From: Saxidomus purpurata
Lineage: Eukaryota; Mollusca; Bivalvia; Venerida; Veneridae
Assembly: GCA_022818135.1 (NCBI GenBank)
Contig: JAFMSR010000019.1
Span: 32,775,863-32,839,862 of the forward strand
DNA: 64,000 bases
Direction of reading: 5' to 3'
Shown: one piece after another, positions 47,720-59,145 of the stretch
Numbering within the stretch: position 1 is the stretch's first letter
Layout: each line of letters begins with the position of its first letter
Notes under the pieces: generated by a model
What the model saw: the letters and a program-made list of their open reading frames with translations, nothing else
Told to the model about the DNA's origin: nothing
Database searches by the model: none
Made by a program: the position numbers and the translations under genes

Positions 47720-48260
47720 ATATTTATTTCACCATAAATGAGATGCATGTAAATAAAAATTTGTAATAAGAATTGATAACAGTAAACATTCCTGTGTCGG
47801 TGTGTCAGAGACAAAATCTATCAATCTATCAGTGTTGAATGACAAGAAGATAACCTGTATTAGTTTATTTATTTATCTCAAATCGATAATATAACACTAT
47901 TAGTAAGTAAAATATATCTATCTATTTCTTTTCAACCGGTGTTAATGTGATATCTAAAGGGACAGTGTGAATTCTTTCTTTTAAGACCTTTCTTTTACAG
48001 AAAAAATATGTTAAAGCAGTTTTTCTCTGTTCATAAGATTTCATTTCATTATTGTGTAATCTAAACCCTCGGTTCACTGCTTCGACATTTTTTATGAATT
48101 TAATACATCTCTGTACATTTATCTGCACATAATATAAGGGAGTGATACAGTAGCTGAATATGATAAACAGAAGCTAGTCCATGTTAATTGACCCCTGCTG
48201 TGAAAACGCATGGCTGACTGGACCCCTGTGGTGCATACCCCACATTCCTGTTCAAGTGTC
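47720..48260. other. No gene recognised
   Basis: AT-rich; no repeat or domain seen before the duplicon flank of copy C begins. Confidence 0.45.
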
Positions 48261-48269
48261 TTAAAGATT

Positions 48270-48875
48270 AGGTAGCGCTTTCATTGCTTTGATTCAAAAT
48301 TATTGAAACTAAACTGTCGCTCTTATGGACTAAAGCAACGAAAATTACGAAAATCAGCTTGTTTTCATTATTTAGATAACTCGAAAACAACAAGAGAACA
48401 GCTGGGAGCGCTTTCATAACTTGAATTAAAAATTATACGAAACAAACTGTTGCTCTTATGGATTAAAATAACGAAAAACAGTCTGTATTCATTATTCCTG
48501 AATTTTGAAAACAAAAACACGCAAAACGTTGTGAAGCGAGTTCTGATGCCTTTCCACTGGCTAAGGTTTTACATCAATTACATAAATTCAGTCAATTTTG
48601 TCTTTAACAAGCTTTATAAGTTACAAAATACAAACCGTCGCTTTTATGGACTAAGATTACGAAAATCCAGACGGTCTTTATTGTTCATGAATTTTTGAAA
48701 ACGAGAGAACAGTCAGTAGCGCTTTCATAGCTGTGATTAAAAATTATACAAAACAAATTTACTTCTCGCGACAAATACATCTAACCAAAGGTCAGTCCAG
48801 ATATAAATTGAGTAAATTTTGTTTTTAACAATGTAAAAATACTCGTTACGTTTCATAGTTGAGTACAAAACACTA
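48270..48875. repeat. Duplicon flank of copy C
   Basis: Repeated phrases 'tagcgctttcatagctttga', 'caaactgtcgctcttatgga' and 'gtcagtccagatataaat', occurring two or three times here and again at 34880-35325. The internal repetition has a period of about 150-350 bp and ends at the Link exon. Confidence 0.65.
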
Positions 48876-49144
48876 TTACAGTTTACAGAAGACATCAGCT
48901 GTCGCCCAATTACACAACAAGAATCCTTCAGAAAACGAAGGCCAACACCAAGACCGATAGCTTTGTAAAACCAAGCCATTGGATCTGTCTGATATCCATG
49001 AACAACCACAGAACTCATAGCCCATGGACCAAGCCTCCAGCATGTCTGAATGTGTGGCAATGGAGGTACGATAGTCTATACACTGCTGCACTGCCTGCTC
49101 GTATGTCATTGAATATCTTTGGTAGTTACCGAGTGCGTGAAAAA
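48876..49144 (-). pseudogene. PAN-Link gene copy C, exon 2 (Link-like domain)
   Basis: A 269-bp exon with an open frame: VFHALGNYQRYSMTYEQAVQ, CIDYRTSIATHSDMLEAW, EFCGCSWISDRSNG, WCWPSF, DVFCKL, stop TAA one codon earlier than in copy B. The Gly before the third Cys group is changed to Trp and an Arg replaces Gly in CIDYG. All cysteines remain. It is listed as a pseudogene because exon 1 of this copy is broken. Confidence 0.75.
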
Positions 49145-49574
49145 CTGAAAAGATTTAGATAATATTAACAGACATTCAACAGGATTTGTCAATTGATATA
49201 AAAAACCTTAGTTTTACTATTATTTCGTACCTTGCCATTTTTATCATAAGAAATATAATGCAATCAAAAATATCAACATACAATTTAAAAACGTTTGACA
49301 GATATTGATAGATGTTTCCATTTCAAATAGGCAAACAATCATGATTTTCTGGTCTCCCGACCTACTTAATATTTCACTGCCGTTCTCAAACTGTTTTGAT
49401 AGGAAAATGAGCCCAAAAACATTTACAGTCTTTAAGATTAAAAAAATGAAAATGAAAAAAGAGAGAAAAGAAATTCACTCTGACCTACATTAAGTTTTGG
49501 CAAAAACACCAGAAAGTCGCATACATTTTTTAGCCCAAAACAAACAAAAATGTTTTTGTTTAATTCAGTCTTAC

Positions 49575-49915
49575 CAGGATATTTCATTCGAGTCATAGTT
49601 CTCCATCCGGACGCATACTCTAACTCAATCGAAATGCCTGGACTAGTCCATAAATCATTTATCGCTTCATATACCGACAGCAGACAATTGTCCAAAGATG
49701 ATTTAAAGGAAGCGGATATACAAACCGGCCGCACAGAACATTGAACCAAACACTCTGCGTAACTAGCAGCTCTTATTTCTTCTAAAACATATTCCATTTT
49801 AAATTTGTAATTTATTCAAGCTTTGTAATTAGTGTTTTCAGAAGCAAGCTTGTATAATCAGGAAGAACGTAAGTAACCGAAATTTCGTAAATCCCTGTCG
49901 ACGCATGTTTAGCAT
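49575..49915 (-). pseudogene. PAN-Link gene copy C, exon 1, truncated by deletion and stop
   Basis: Starts MLNMRRQGFTKFRLLTFFLI. A 5-bp deletion (near 49848-49853) relative to copy B shifts the frame and a TGA follows within a few codons. In the old frame there is also a TGA where copy B has a CGA Arg codon (in KARINYK). The rest, from MEYVLEEIRAASYAECLVQC to MTRMKYPG, is open and ends at a GTAAGAC donor. Two independent lesions make this copy a clear pseudogene. Confidence 0.85.
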
Positions 49916-50570
49916 AATCGTGATTTAAAAATGCTCCTCTTTTGATAACGTTCGTTTTGTATCTGTTTTGAATAACAGGTATTAGTTATATTAATCGTCA
50001 GTCCTGGAGAAAAAAATGAGTTAATATACTACATGTAGCACTTTTGAAATAAAACTGATCTTACCTTTGTATTACATGAGTATGCTCTGAAATATTCAGG
50101 TTACACGCTGTTAACAAATTGCGGTATTTCATGTTCAAAGCCAGGCATTCTTAATTATGCAAATGAAGTCAATTAACCTCAAATGGACGGGTTTGTCCAT
50201 GTCTTTAAAGCTTGTCGCTCTCAGATGTTGGTGATAAAATGAAGTTCTTTAAACATTTTCTAAATGACATATTTGAAAAAGAATTGTTAAATAAAAATGT
50301 TCAAGTATTAATTCCTGTAAAGTATATATGTATATTTGAATTGTACGTTCAAAATAATAAAGCGTTCAAAACATTCCCTTTATGTCTTGTCAACGATAAA
50401 AACCTCAATACGTTTTAACTCCGTCGGGAGAATAATCTCTTCAGTTATCGTCGATAGTGCCTTTTGTGAAAAGAATAACTAAGCAAATAGTTTGCAATGC
50501 GAAAAAAATGAAAGGATGAACAAACGGAAGGAATACAATAACCTTTAAGTTGCATTTACGTTTACAATAA

Positions 50571-50696
50571 AGCCCATGGACCGAGCCTCCAGCAAGTCTG
50601 AAAGTATGGCAATGGAAGCTCCATAATTCATACACTTCGTCTCCGCTTGCCCATATGTCACTGAAAATCGTTGGTAGTATCCGAGTGCGTGGAAAA
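50571..50696 (-). pseudogene. PAN-Link gene copy D, exon 2, 3'-truncated
   Basis: After a CTTTTCAG acceptor it codes VFHALGYYQRFSVTYGQAET and onward to LLEARSMGF, then stops matching at the junction 'ttacaataaa|gcccatgg'. The second half of the Link domain, including three Cys and the stop, is missing. The frame runs on into unrelated sequence and soon ends. Copy A' at 23250 has the identical junction. Confidence 0.8.
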
Positions 50697-50843
50697 CTGA
50701 AAAGAATTGGTTAATTTGAAACAGAAAGTGAACAAGATTGAACAATTAAATATAAATTATCAAGTTTTTACTATCATTAGGTACACGTACCTTATCATTT
50801 TTTGAAAAAGCATAATGCAATAAAAAAAGATAAAATATTACAT

Positions 50844-52953
50844 TACTGCCAACGGTTATTTTTACAACCGAACCGCAACCGGAACCATTTAGAACCGCTA
50901 CCGGACTGGGAACGAACCTGAGCGGACCGGACCGTTATAGAACCGTTACAATCGTTTGTAACCCTTCACCGCCGTTAAAAATAGCATTTAGAAACTGAAC
51001 GAAACGTTACTGTGAACGTTGCCATCACGTGGTAATCGGTCGCGGGAAGTAGCCAGTCAGCATCTAAGAGGGTGTAACATGTATATGTAGCCTCGGGTTA
51101 AGAGTCTGATTCTTTAATTTTACATATCTGCAGTAAATGTAACAATACTAATTCACGAACATAAGTATGCTAAACTTTGACACGATAAAAGTTAAATTCC
51201 GCTCCTTCTACATACTTGTTTAAAACAGGATTTAATAAAGTAAACAGGTATTCAAAATCCTTGTATTTCGAGTTGAACGTACGTATTTTAAAAAAAATAA
51301 CTGAACGATTTTATATGACTAATATACCCACGACAAGTTTGCACAAGGCACACAATTTATACAAAGCAGACCTAATTTCTTGACCAGGGGCGGTATGCGC
51401 ACCGACCCCAAATTTAGGACCGCATGCACTCAGTCGTTAAAAAGCGTAAACCTTTCAATTTCTTCTCCCCAGTTTCTACGATTACAACTACAATACACTA
51501 CAATATAAATTCCAAGATTCATCATTAATTGACGCGTATGTCCATTGTTATTATCAAAGGCGAGGATTTAAGAACAGTGGATCTTAATCAATGTCAATAA
51601 ATTATGAAATATTTAATTTAAATTTTGTTTCAATTGTCTACGTTTTGATATTATTTAGGCATCTTTATCGTATGTAACAGGCATACATAATACAAGCACA
51701 TTTTAAGATATAACATTTATAACTTCTGCAACAATAATTACGGTTAAATGATTTGCTATGTATGTACAGGGATCCTATATAATTAATCCTGGTATATAGA
51801 ACATCACTTTCCCCCAATACAATGTATGTGCATGTTCCTATTTGTCAAAACTCTTAAATCTATCATGCCATACAACATACTGGTTTTCCGATTCGATTAC
51901 ACAATAAAATGACGCATTATTCTGTTATTTTATGATACGCAACTTCTCTAAGTCGTGAGATACTGGCCCCTCGCCTAATTTGCATAAATAATTATGATTG
52001 GTTGGCAGCCTCGCACACGCTCAGTTGACATGACTATCGCTCCGCCTAACGAAGATAGTCCACTTGATCACCGGATTAGAATTTGTTTAGTGATTTTTAT
52101 AAATCTTATGTTTTATATCTAAAAGTGAAACATATATCACACATCCGATGCACACATTTTGAACTTATCTCCTATAAAAGGGTAAATACGAGCACTTAGT
52201 GCCGAATTGATCTCAGCATGAAAATAATTTTAAATAGAAAAATATATCATATAAACTACAAAATGTAAGTATTTAATTAATAGATTCATGTTCATAGTTT
52301 AATTTTGACAAACATGAATTGGTGTGTTAGATCCTATCTGAATTGTGATCCGCAGGTCTATTAAACATGATACTAAAAACAGGATACATGAAGCGGTGAC
52401 GATATCAGATGACAGTGACATTCAGACGTAACAATCAAGTTTTATGACATTATAATTAGGTGGGAGAACTCTGACCAGTCAAGCAGAGCGGATTTGAGAT
52501 TTAGATCAAACAGCTTTCGCGGTGACTTATCGAAACTAACCAAGACGTCACACTGTATTCTTTTTTTTACATATAATTTGTAACGACATTTGCTTTAAAG
52601 ATTAAGGGCAACCTCAGTTCGCTTGAAGTCCTAATTTACAAAATACTTTTAATTAAGAATGACTAATGAGGTGGTAATCTGATTATAGTTGTTTTATATA
52701 TACCAACTGGCAATTCACCGCTTTCTTTACCGCTGTCTATCTAAAATAGCGCAATTTCTTTTAACTTGTTAACTGTGAGTGAAGTCAGAAAATCAGATCG
52801 AAGAACCACTAAACACTGATTGTAACGGTTCTTAGCGGAACGGACCGGTGAATAGTAGAGGACCGGTTTTACTGAACTGGAGCGCAAACGCAAACGAACC
52901 GCAAAAGAAATGGAACCGAACTGCTTAAATGGAAAGAAATTCTGTTGACAGTA
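50844..52953. mobile_element. Non-autonomous element E2, inserted in the intron of PAN-Link copy D
   Basis: The ends TACTGCCAACGGT (left) and, inverted, TACTGTCAACAGA (right) form an imperfect terminal inverted repeat. Just inside both ends are degenerate 'accggaacc'/'gcaaacgaaccg' repeats. The left flank is copy D intron up to 'aaaatattacat' and the right flank resumes the intron ('aaaacgatgtgcagctttt', then 'tttcaaataaggccacg'). It shares several blocks with E1. No transposase frame. Confidence 0.7.
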
Positions 52954-53234
52954 CTGTATCATTTGTAAAACGATGTGCAGCTTTTGATACACGTTTAATT
53001 TCAAATAAGGCCACGAAAATTGTGTTTCTGGTTTCCAGACCTACTTTAATTTTTTACTGCCGACCTCAGACATTTTTATTATGATCAAAAGGATCAATTT
53101 AAAAGTGTTTTAGAGCAAAAAATGAAACAAAACCGCCCTCAGAACTACATTATGTTTTGGCAAGGATAGCAGTTACTCGGATATATTATTTTGCCCAAAA
53201 CAAAATGAGATTTTGATATTGAATTAATTATTAT

Positions 53235-53610
53235 CGGGATATTTCATTTGAGTCATAGTTCTTCTCAAGGTTTGCTTTTTATATATTTATACACGAGCAT
53301 TTTTGTGTTTTACATACCATGCCTTTTGTTTCCATTGCGTGTGTTAGAGATTCACCTAGCAGGGATTACTTTTATTTACACTGTCCTGTGACTTTGGAAC
53401 ATGGTGGGGGTAAGAGTGAGGTTGGGTGCGCACCATAAACCGGTTTAAGCTCCCCAGTGGTGTTTTTGCCACTGACCGTTCCAAGGCGGTGCCCCACTGT
53501 GTTCCTTTAATTGTTCGTTTTGTCCTCGTGTGTTTGCTTTGTATGCTAGTGTGTGTTGGTAGTGTATATGTGTGTGTACATGATTGTGTGTGTGTGTGTG
53601 TCGTGTGTGT

Positions 53611-53646
<36 letters not shown>

Positions 53647-53963
53647 TGGTGGTGTGCACTTCTGGGTGCTGTGGGGTTCGTTTTGGGGAGGCTGCGTTTT
53701 TGGTACGTGGCATTCCCTGTTTGATATTATTTTTGTTTTTTTGTTTTCATCAGGACGCAGTGGAAATACATCCCGGACACATATAACATTGAACCGAACA
53801 TTCTGCCTTACCCGTAGCTCTTATTTCTTCAAACACATATTCTGCTTTCAATTTGTAATTTATTCGAGCTTTGTGATTGATGTTTCCTAAAGTAAAATAT
53901 GTTTTTTTTTTCAATCAGAAATAACGTTAGTAACGGAAATTTCGTAAAATCCTTTCGACGCAT
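53235..53963 (-). pseudogene. PAN-Link gene copy D, exon 1, interrupted by a ~485-bp insertion
   Basis: The exon starts MRRKDFT (53963) and is recognisable from 53963 to about 53749 and from 53262 to 53235, separated by a retroelement insert. The donor GT is changed to AT at its low end, and part of the PAN domain is missing beside the insert. Together with the truncated exon 2 and the intron element E2, this copy has been hit at least four times. Confidence 0.8.
53263..53748 (+). mobile_element. 5'-truncated retroelement copy inside PAN exon of copy D
   Basis: Nearly identical to the 3' ~460 bases of the reversed copy at 56987-57450: 'tctcaaggtttgct' at its left, 'cggtttaagctccccagtgg' in the middle, a (GT)n tract at 53585-53647, and the common 3' end 'tgatattatttttgttt'. 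The high similarity suggests recent movement. The Cys/Val-rich open frames here come from the (GT)n tract and are not genes. Confidence 0.8.
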
Positions 53964-55254
53964 ATACTAGTTATGATTAGAAATTATTCCTCTTTAGGCT
54001 ACGTGCGTTTCGTATAAGTTTTAAACAACGGGTATTAATCGATAATCCTGGATTCCCCAAGAGGAAAAAATGTTATAAACAACTACTTAGAAACACAGCC
54101 TGCTATTATACATGTATTTTTGAGATAACAGGGTATGTTCTGCATTATTCATGTTTAGCTTTTAACAAATTGCAATATTTTATGTTCAAAACAGAATTTT
54201 TTCACAAAACGCAGCTATAGGTCTTTTGTGGTAAATTCTGAATTGTTACGATACGCGTTAAATGTTTTGAATGCCAGATGTGTATCAATGACAATCAAAC
54301 ACATTTTGTCGATTGATCAACAGTAGTTAATTGTAAATCTAATGTTTTATGATCGTACATGGCATATGGTATGATTGCAGAACAAAGACTATAAACATGA
54401 TGTGGGTTTCGGGTAACTGAAATAATTGATCCGGCAAAACATATCAATACTGGATTTATCTAGCTTCAAAGACGAGTAGGTTGTTATCCCGGCTGGCCAG
54501 TAAAGTTAGCCCCATAGCATCTCGGTTCCCCGCAGTCCTGTCAGATAAGCATCGTAGTACCTTGTTCCTCGCGGCCCTTGAAGTCAGCCCCGTAGCGTCT
54601 AGTTATCCGGAAGTCCCTTGAAATGAGCCCCGTAGCACCTTGTTGCACCGAAACCCGTGAAGTCAGCTTCGGAACACCTAGTAACCCTACGTCCCGTGAA
54701 ATAAGCGCCGTGGCACCTTGTTACCCTGCGTCCCTAGAAATTAGGTCGTAGCACCTTATTACCCTGCGTCACGTGAAGTTAGCCTTGTAGCACCTAGTTA
54801 CCCCGCCGCCTCACGTACATAAAAAATGTAGTTAGCCCCTTGGCACATAGTTTCACCACAACCCCGCATTAATTAGCATTTGCATATATCCGCGCAGTCA
54901 ACATATAAACGCATGCGCTTACTTGCACGAACACGTGCTTAAGTACCCCTGCATCTACATGAACACAGTTCCGTGTCCTCTTGTACTTATGCAGCTCTGG
55001 CAACATCGTTTCTATAAGAATTCCAACCTTACAGACTCAGTCAAATGACTCCTTCTATCAATCCATATTTGTTACACTGCTACTCTACTGAGGAGGTCCG
55101 TGTTCCCTAGTATCAACACAACTTGTGGTAATAACGCTTCCCAACTCCATTAGTTCTGCCCTATGTCCCTTGTCAACACAGATCGGATTATTACATCTTT
55201 ACTAAACGCCATTAGCCTCAGCAATTAACCTTCAATTGATGTAGCCAAGTGTCG

Positions 55255-55402
55255 TAATGTATTACCTCAGCCCGGGTCACATCGTCTTTTAAGTACTGGC
55301 TGACTCTGGGATTTCTCCCTGGGTGAACTTGCCAAGATTCTTGACAGAGGCATGTTGAAGAGACAGCTTCAGATGCGTTAACCACTCGGCCACCGTGCTA
55401 TC
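55255..55402 (-). mobile_element. tRNA-derived SINE-like element (reverse)
   Basis: Reverse complement begins 'cacggtggccgagtggttaa', an excellent A box of serine/leucine tRNA type, followed by 'gcatctgaagctgtctcttc' and a body without a clear B box. Related in its head to the element at 13262. Confidence 0.55.
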
Positions 55403-55744
55403 CAGTCTTTATAATACTATTACTATGTGTATATCAAGTATACCTGCAGCCCCAGTAACTCAACCGTGTGTCCTCACGTATCACAGCAGCACTGGGAAAA
55501 CAGTCTCGTAAATATCTAGCAAGTCTATGAATTTAGGTCCGTTTCCCCTAGCATCAACACAACGTGTCGCAATAACGCTTCCATTCATATCCATCGCAAT
55601 TGTCCCTGCTTTCGCATATACTCAGACCTGTGTCAGCTAATATCAATATGACGTTTATTATCACAGCCCCACGATCAAGGATAATGGCATTAGGTACAAA
55701 CGGTAATGTATGGAACGCCATGACCGTCTTATCATGACTTGTTT

Positions 55745-56195
55745 GCTTATATGCGGTACATATTTCATTACATGCAGTAGGTCTTTTATTATATGCAGTA
55801 GATATTTAATTATATGTGGTAGATACTTTATTGTGTGTGGTACAAGTTACTTTATATGCTGTACTTTCTTTGTTATATGTAGTACAACTCTTCTTATATG
55901 TGGTGGTACTGTCTTTATATGCAGTGCATTTGAATTTGTGTGCGGTACAAACACCAATATATGCAGTAGATTTGTTATTGTGTGTAGTAGATAAAACGTT
56001 ATACGTGGTGCTTTTTACATTTTATGATGTGCAAACATAAATATATGTGGTAGTCACTGTGTCCATTATGTGTACTGCTTTTTTCTTATATGCAGTGCAA
56101 ATCAAATTATATATCGTACTTTCGTTAATATACACTGTAGATCTCACATTATATGCTGTACGTGCGATTTCCTTGTATGCGGAAGTTATTTCTTT
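55745..56195 (+). repeat. 21-bp minisatellite, about 20 units
   Basis: Units of 'tatgcagtagatattttatta' type. Because the unit is a multiple of three, one frame stays open and reads as heptapeptides such as CSRYLII, CGRYFIV and CSTTLLI. No start context, splice sites or homology support a real protein. Confidence 0.85.
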
Positions 56196-56749
56196 ATATT
56201 ATAACTTCATGAGACTGCGCGGAAACTAGATGCCTCGGGGCTAGCTTCAATGGGCTGCAGGGAAATAGGCGCCACGGGACTGCGAGGAAACTAGCTGCTA
56301 GGGGCCTAACTTCATGGGGCTACGGGAAACAAGGAGCCAGGGGGCTCACTTGACTGTGAGGAAACTAGCTGCTACGGGTCTTGCTTCACAGGGCAATATC
56401 TATTATAACAAATAATGAAATATTTGTAGTGACCATACATTGCACATAATTTGTTTGGTATACAGAAATAACCGACGTGCGAAACAATAATGTAGTGTTA
56501 TCAAACCTACATGTACGACAAGACAGATACTAGTACAAGAATTAAATAAGGAAACATATATAGTGTAAGATCTAATAGACTGTTTTCAGTGCCGAGCAAT
56601 GACGCTGGTTTTGTAAAGTACTGTCGTACTCTATACTTATTATTAATACATTTACTGTAGTACTCCATCATGCATGTATTCAGAGTTATATAGTATTATA
56701 ATGTATGCAGTATATAAAAGTACATTAAAATAGTTTTAGCTCTAAACAG

Positions 56750-56986
56750 AGCTTATGCCATGGTGGTTTGGTCGTCGTCCGTCTGTCCGTAAACTTTTCC
56801 TTGATAACACACGACAGGCCACAATTTTCATGTGATTTTCATGAAAGTTGTTCATAAGATTGCCTGTACCTTGGAGAGGATCTCTATCGTTTTGGAGGTC
56901 AGTGAGACAAAGATCAATGTCACAGTGACCTCGATAGCGTTTCCTTGATAACTCTACAGGACACAAGTTTCATTCAACTTTCACAA
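56750..56986 (+). repeat. Short copy of the ~143-bp monomer family
   Basis: 'ggtcgtcgtccgtctgtccg' followed by 'agacaaagatcaatgtcaca' and 'gtgacctcgat'. One to two monomers, related to the arrays at 12.2 and 27.1 kb. It ends exactly where the reversed retroelement begins, so that element inserted into it. Confidence 0.6.
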
Positions 56987-57806
56987 AAACAAAAATAATA
57001 TCAAACAGGGAATGCCACGTACCAAAAACGCAGCCTCCCCAAAACGAACCCCACAGCACCCAGAAGTGCACACCACCAACACACACACACACACGCGCGC
57101 ACACACACACGACACACACACACAATCATGTACACACACACATATACACTACCAACACACACTAGCATACAAAGCAAACACACGAGGACAAAACGAACAA
57201 TTAAAGGAACACAGTGGGGCACCGCCTTGGAACGGTCAGTGGCAAAAACACCACTGGGGAGCTTAAACCGGTTTATGGTGCGCACCCAACCTCACTCTTA
57301 CCCCCACCATGTTCCAAAGTCACAGGACAGTGTAAATAAAAGTAATCCCTGCTAGGTGAATCTCTAACACACGCAATGGAAACAAAAGGCATGGTATGTA
57401 AAAACACAAAAATGCTCGTGTATAAATATATAAAAGCAAACCTTGAGAACCAAAAAAACGTATGTACTCAATGCCTTTGCAGAAGGCAGAGCACCAAGAG
57501 AAACACCCTAAGGGCCCGACGAAACAGGCCAGAGGACAGAAATCAAAACAGTTTCGTCCCAGTGGGATTTAAAAACTGCCCATCACAGAGTCCTCCCCCT
57601 CTTCCGTCAGACACAATCAAAGAGGGAAGATAGCGTCCAACTGTAAACGGGTTGAACACCAAACATGCGGTGTGTCTCAAAACAGTAGGGTCGTAACCTC
57701 TTTTAACAAAACGTTTTATAATTTTAGCAAATACAGTTGGAAAATTGCCATGACCCAAAATCTTACGAAGTTTGTAAACCACATCCCCATAAAAATCGGG
57801 TTTTGA
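56987..57806 (-). mobile_element. Longest retroelement copy of the shared-3'-end family
   Basis: Minus-strand copy whose 3' end (56987-57032) is common to three other loci in the window. Its upper part is open on the minus strand at 57543-57806 and codes DVVYKLRKILGHGNFPTVF, IIKRFVKRGYDPTVL and ACLVFNPFTVGRY, ending NPTGTKLF and a stop. I do not recognise the family securely. The pattern of variable 5' truncation with a fixed 3' end argues for target-primed reverse transcription. It ends near 57806 at the intron of PAN-Link copy E, replacing its Link exon. Confidence 0.6.
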
Positions 57807-58123
57807 AATACCGAAATATCAACATAAAAATTAAAAACGTTTGACAGATATTGATACATGTTTCCATTTCAAATAGGCAAACAATCATGATTTTCTGGTC
57901 TCCCGATCTACTCAATGTTTCACTGCCGTTCTCAAACTGTTTTAAAAGGAAAATGAGCCCAAAAACATTTCAAGTCTTTAAGAATATAAAGAAAATGAAA
58001 ATGAAAAAAAGAGAGAAGAAATCCACTCTGACCTACATTAAGTTTTGGCAAAAAGATGAGAGAGTCGCATATATTCTTAAGCCAAAAACAAAAGAAAATG
58101 TTTTTGTATTAATTCATTCTTAC

Positions 58124-58468
58124 CTGGATATTCATTCGCGTCATAGTTCTCCATCCGGACGCATACTCTAACTCAATCGGGATGCCTGGACTGGTCCATA
58201 AATCATTTATCGTGTCATATTCCGACAGCAGACAATTGTCCGAAGATGATTTAAAGGAAGCGGATATACAACCCGGCCGCACAGAACATTGAAACAAACA
58301 CTCTGCGTAACAAGCAGCTCTTATTTCTTCTAAAACATATTTCACTTTAAATTTGTAATTTATTCGAGCTTTGTAATTAGTGTTTTCAGAAGCAAGATAT
58401 GTTTTTATAATCAGAAATAAAGTAAGTAACATAAATTTCGTAAATCCCTGTCGACGCATATTTAACAT
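58124..58468 (-). pseudogene. PAN-Link gene copy E, exon 1, with 1-bp deletion and no exon 2
   Basis: Starts MLNMRRQGFTKFMLLTLFLI; the PAN/Apple-like domain AECLFQCSVRPGCISASFKS is complete. At the end it reads MTRMNIQ instead of MTRMKYP because one T of a run is missing (58128-58133), so the donor GTAAG is reached in phase 0 and not phase 1. No Link exon is found downstream: the intron runs into the retroelement at 57806. The frame is also open upstream to an ATG at 58516. Without exon 2 it cannot make the two-domain protein. Confidence 0.8.
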
Positions 58469-58754
58469 AATTATGATTAAAAAAATGCTCCTCTTTTGAT
58501 TACGTTCGTTTTGCATCTGTTTTCAATAACATGTATTTATCGTCAGTCCTGAAGAAAAACATGAAGATTTCCCAAGAGTAAATATACTAGCAATAAAAAA
58601 AACTAAATGAAAAGTGTTGTGCCGTGACATCGTACCTGTGTTGTACATGAGATATGCTCTGAATTATTCATGTTACGCGCTGTTAATTGCGGTGTTTCAT
58701 GTTCAAAGCCAGGCATTCTTAATTATGTAAATGAAGTCAATTAACCTAACATTA

Positions 58755-59145
58755 AAGAGTTTGTCCATGTCTTTAAAGCTTGTCGCTCTCAGATGTTGGT
58801 GATAAAATAAAGTTCTTCAAATACTTTCTACATGACATATTTAAGAAAGAATTGTTAAATAATAATGTTCCGGTATAAATTCCTGTAAAATATATCTGTA
58901 TATTTGAATTGTACGTTCAAAATTATAAAGTGTTGAAAACATTCCCTGTTTATCTTGTCAACAATAGAAAAAGCAACACGTAATTACTCCGTAGAAAAAA
59001 AGTCATCACTTCAATTATCGTCGGCGGTGCCTTGTGTAATGAGAATAAATAAGCAAAAAGTTTTGCAATGCGAAAACAATGAAAAGAATGCACAAAAGAA
59101 AGGAATACAATTACCTTTTCGTGGCATTTACGTTTACAATAAATA
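58755..59145. promoter_or_regulatory. Conserved upstream region of copy E
   Basis: Same order of blocks as upstream of copy B (43450-43850), including the junction 'tgtttacaataaatacccga'. This shows that the Link fragments in A' and D, which replace 'tacccga' after the same 'aataaa', are a derived state. Confidence 0.45.

Larger units (their letters stand above)
54488..56395. mobile_element. Foldback-like composite of minisatellites
   Basis: The left part (54488-54820) has about eight 39-bp units of the form 'cccgtgaagtcagccccgta' plus 'gcaccttgttaccctgcgt'. The right part (56212-56395) has about four units that are the reverse complement ('gaggaaactagctgctacgg', 'gggctagcttcaatgggctg'). Between these inverted arrays lie a ~65-bp repeat around 'tagcatcaacacaac.tgt', a reversed SINE head and a 21-bp minisatellite. 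Inverted arrays at both ends of a repetitive centre is the layout of foldback elements. Confidence 0.65.

Noticed and set aside
53426..53890. Cys/Val-rich open frame of 154 residues, and its reversed copy at 57001-57285
   Set aside because: Both come from the (GT)n tract of the retroelement copies; they also run across the insertion boundary.
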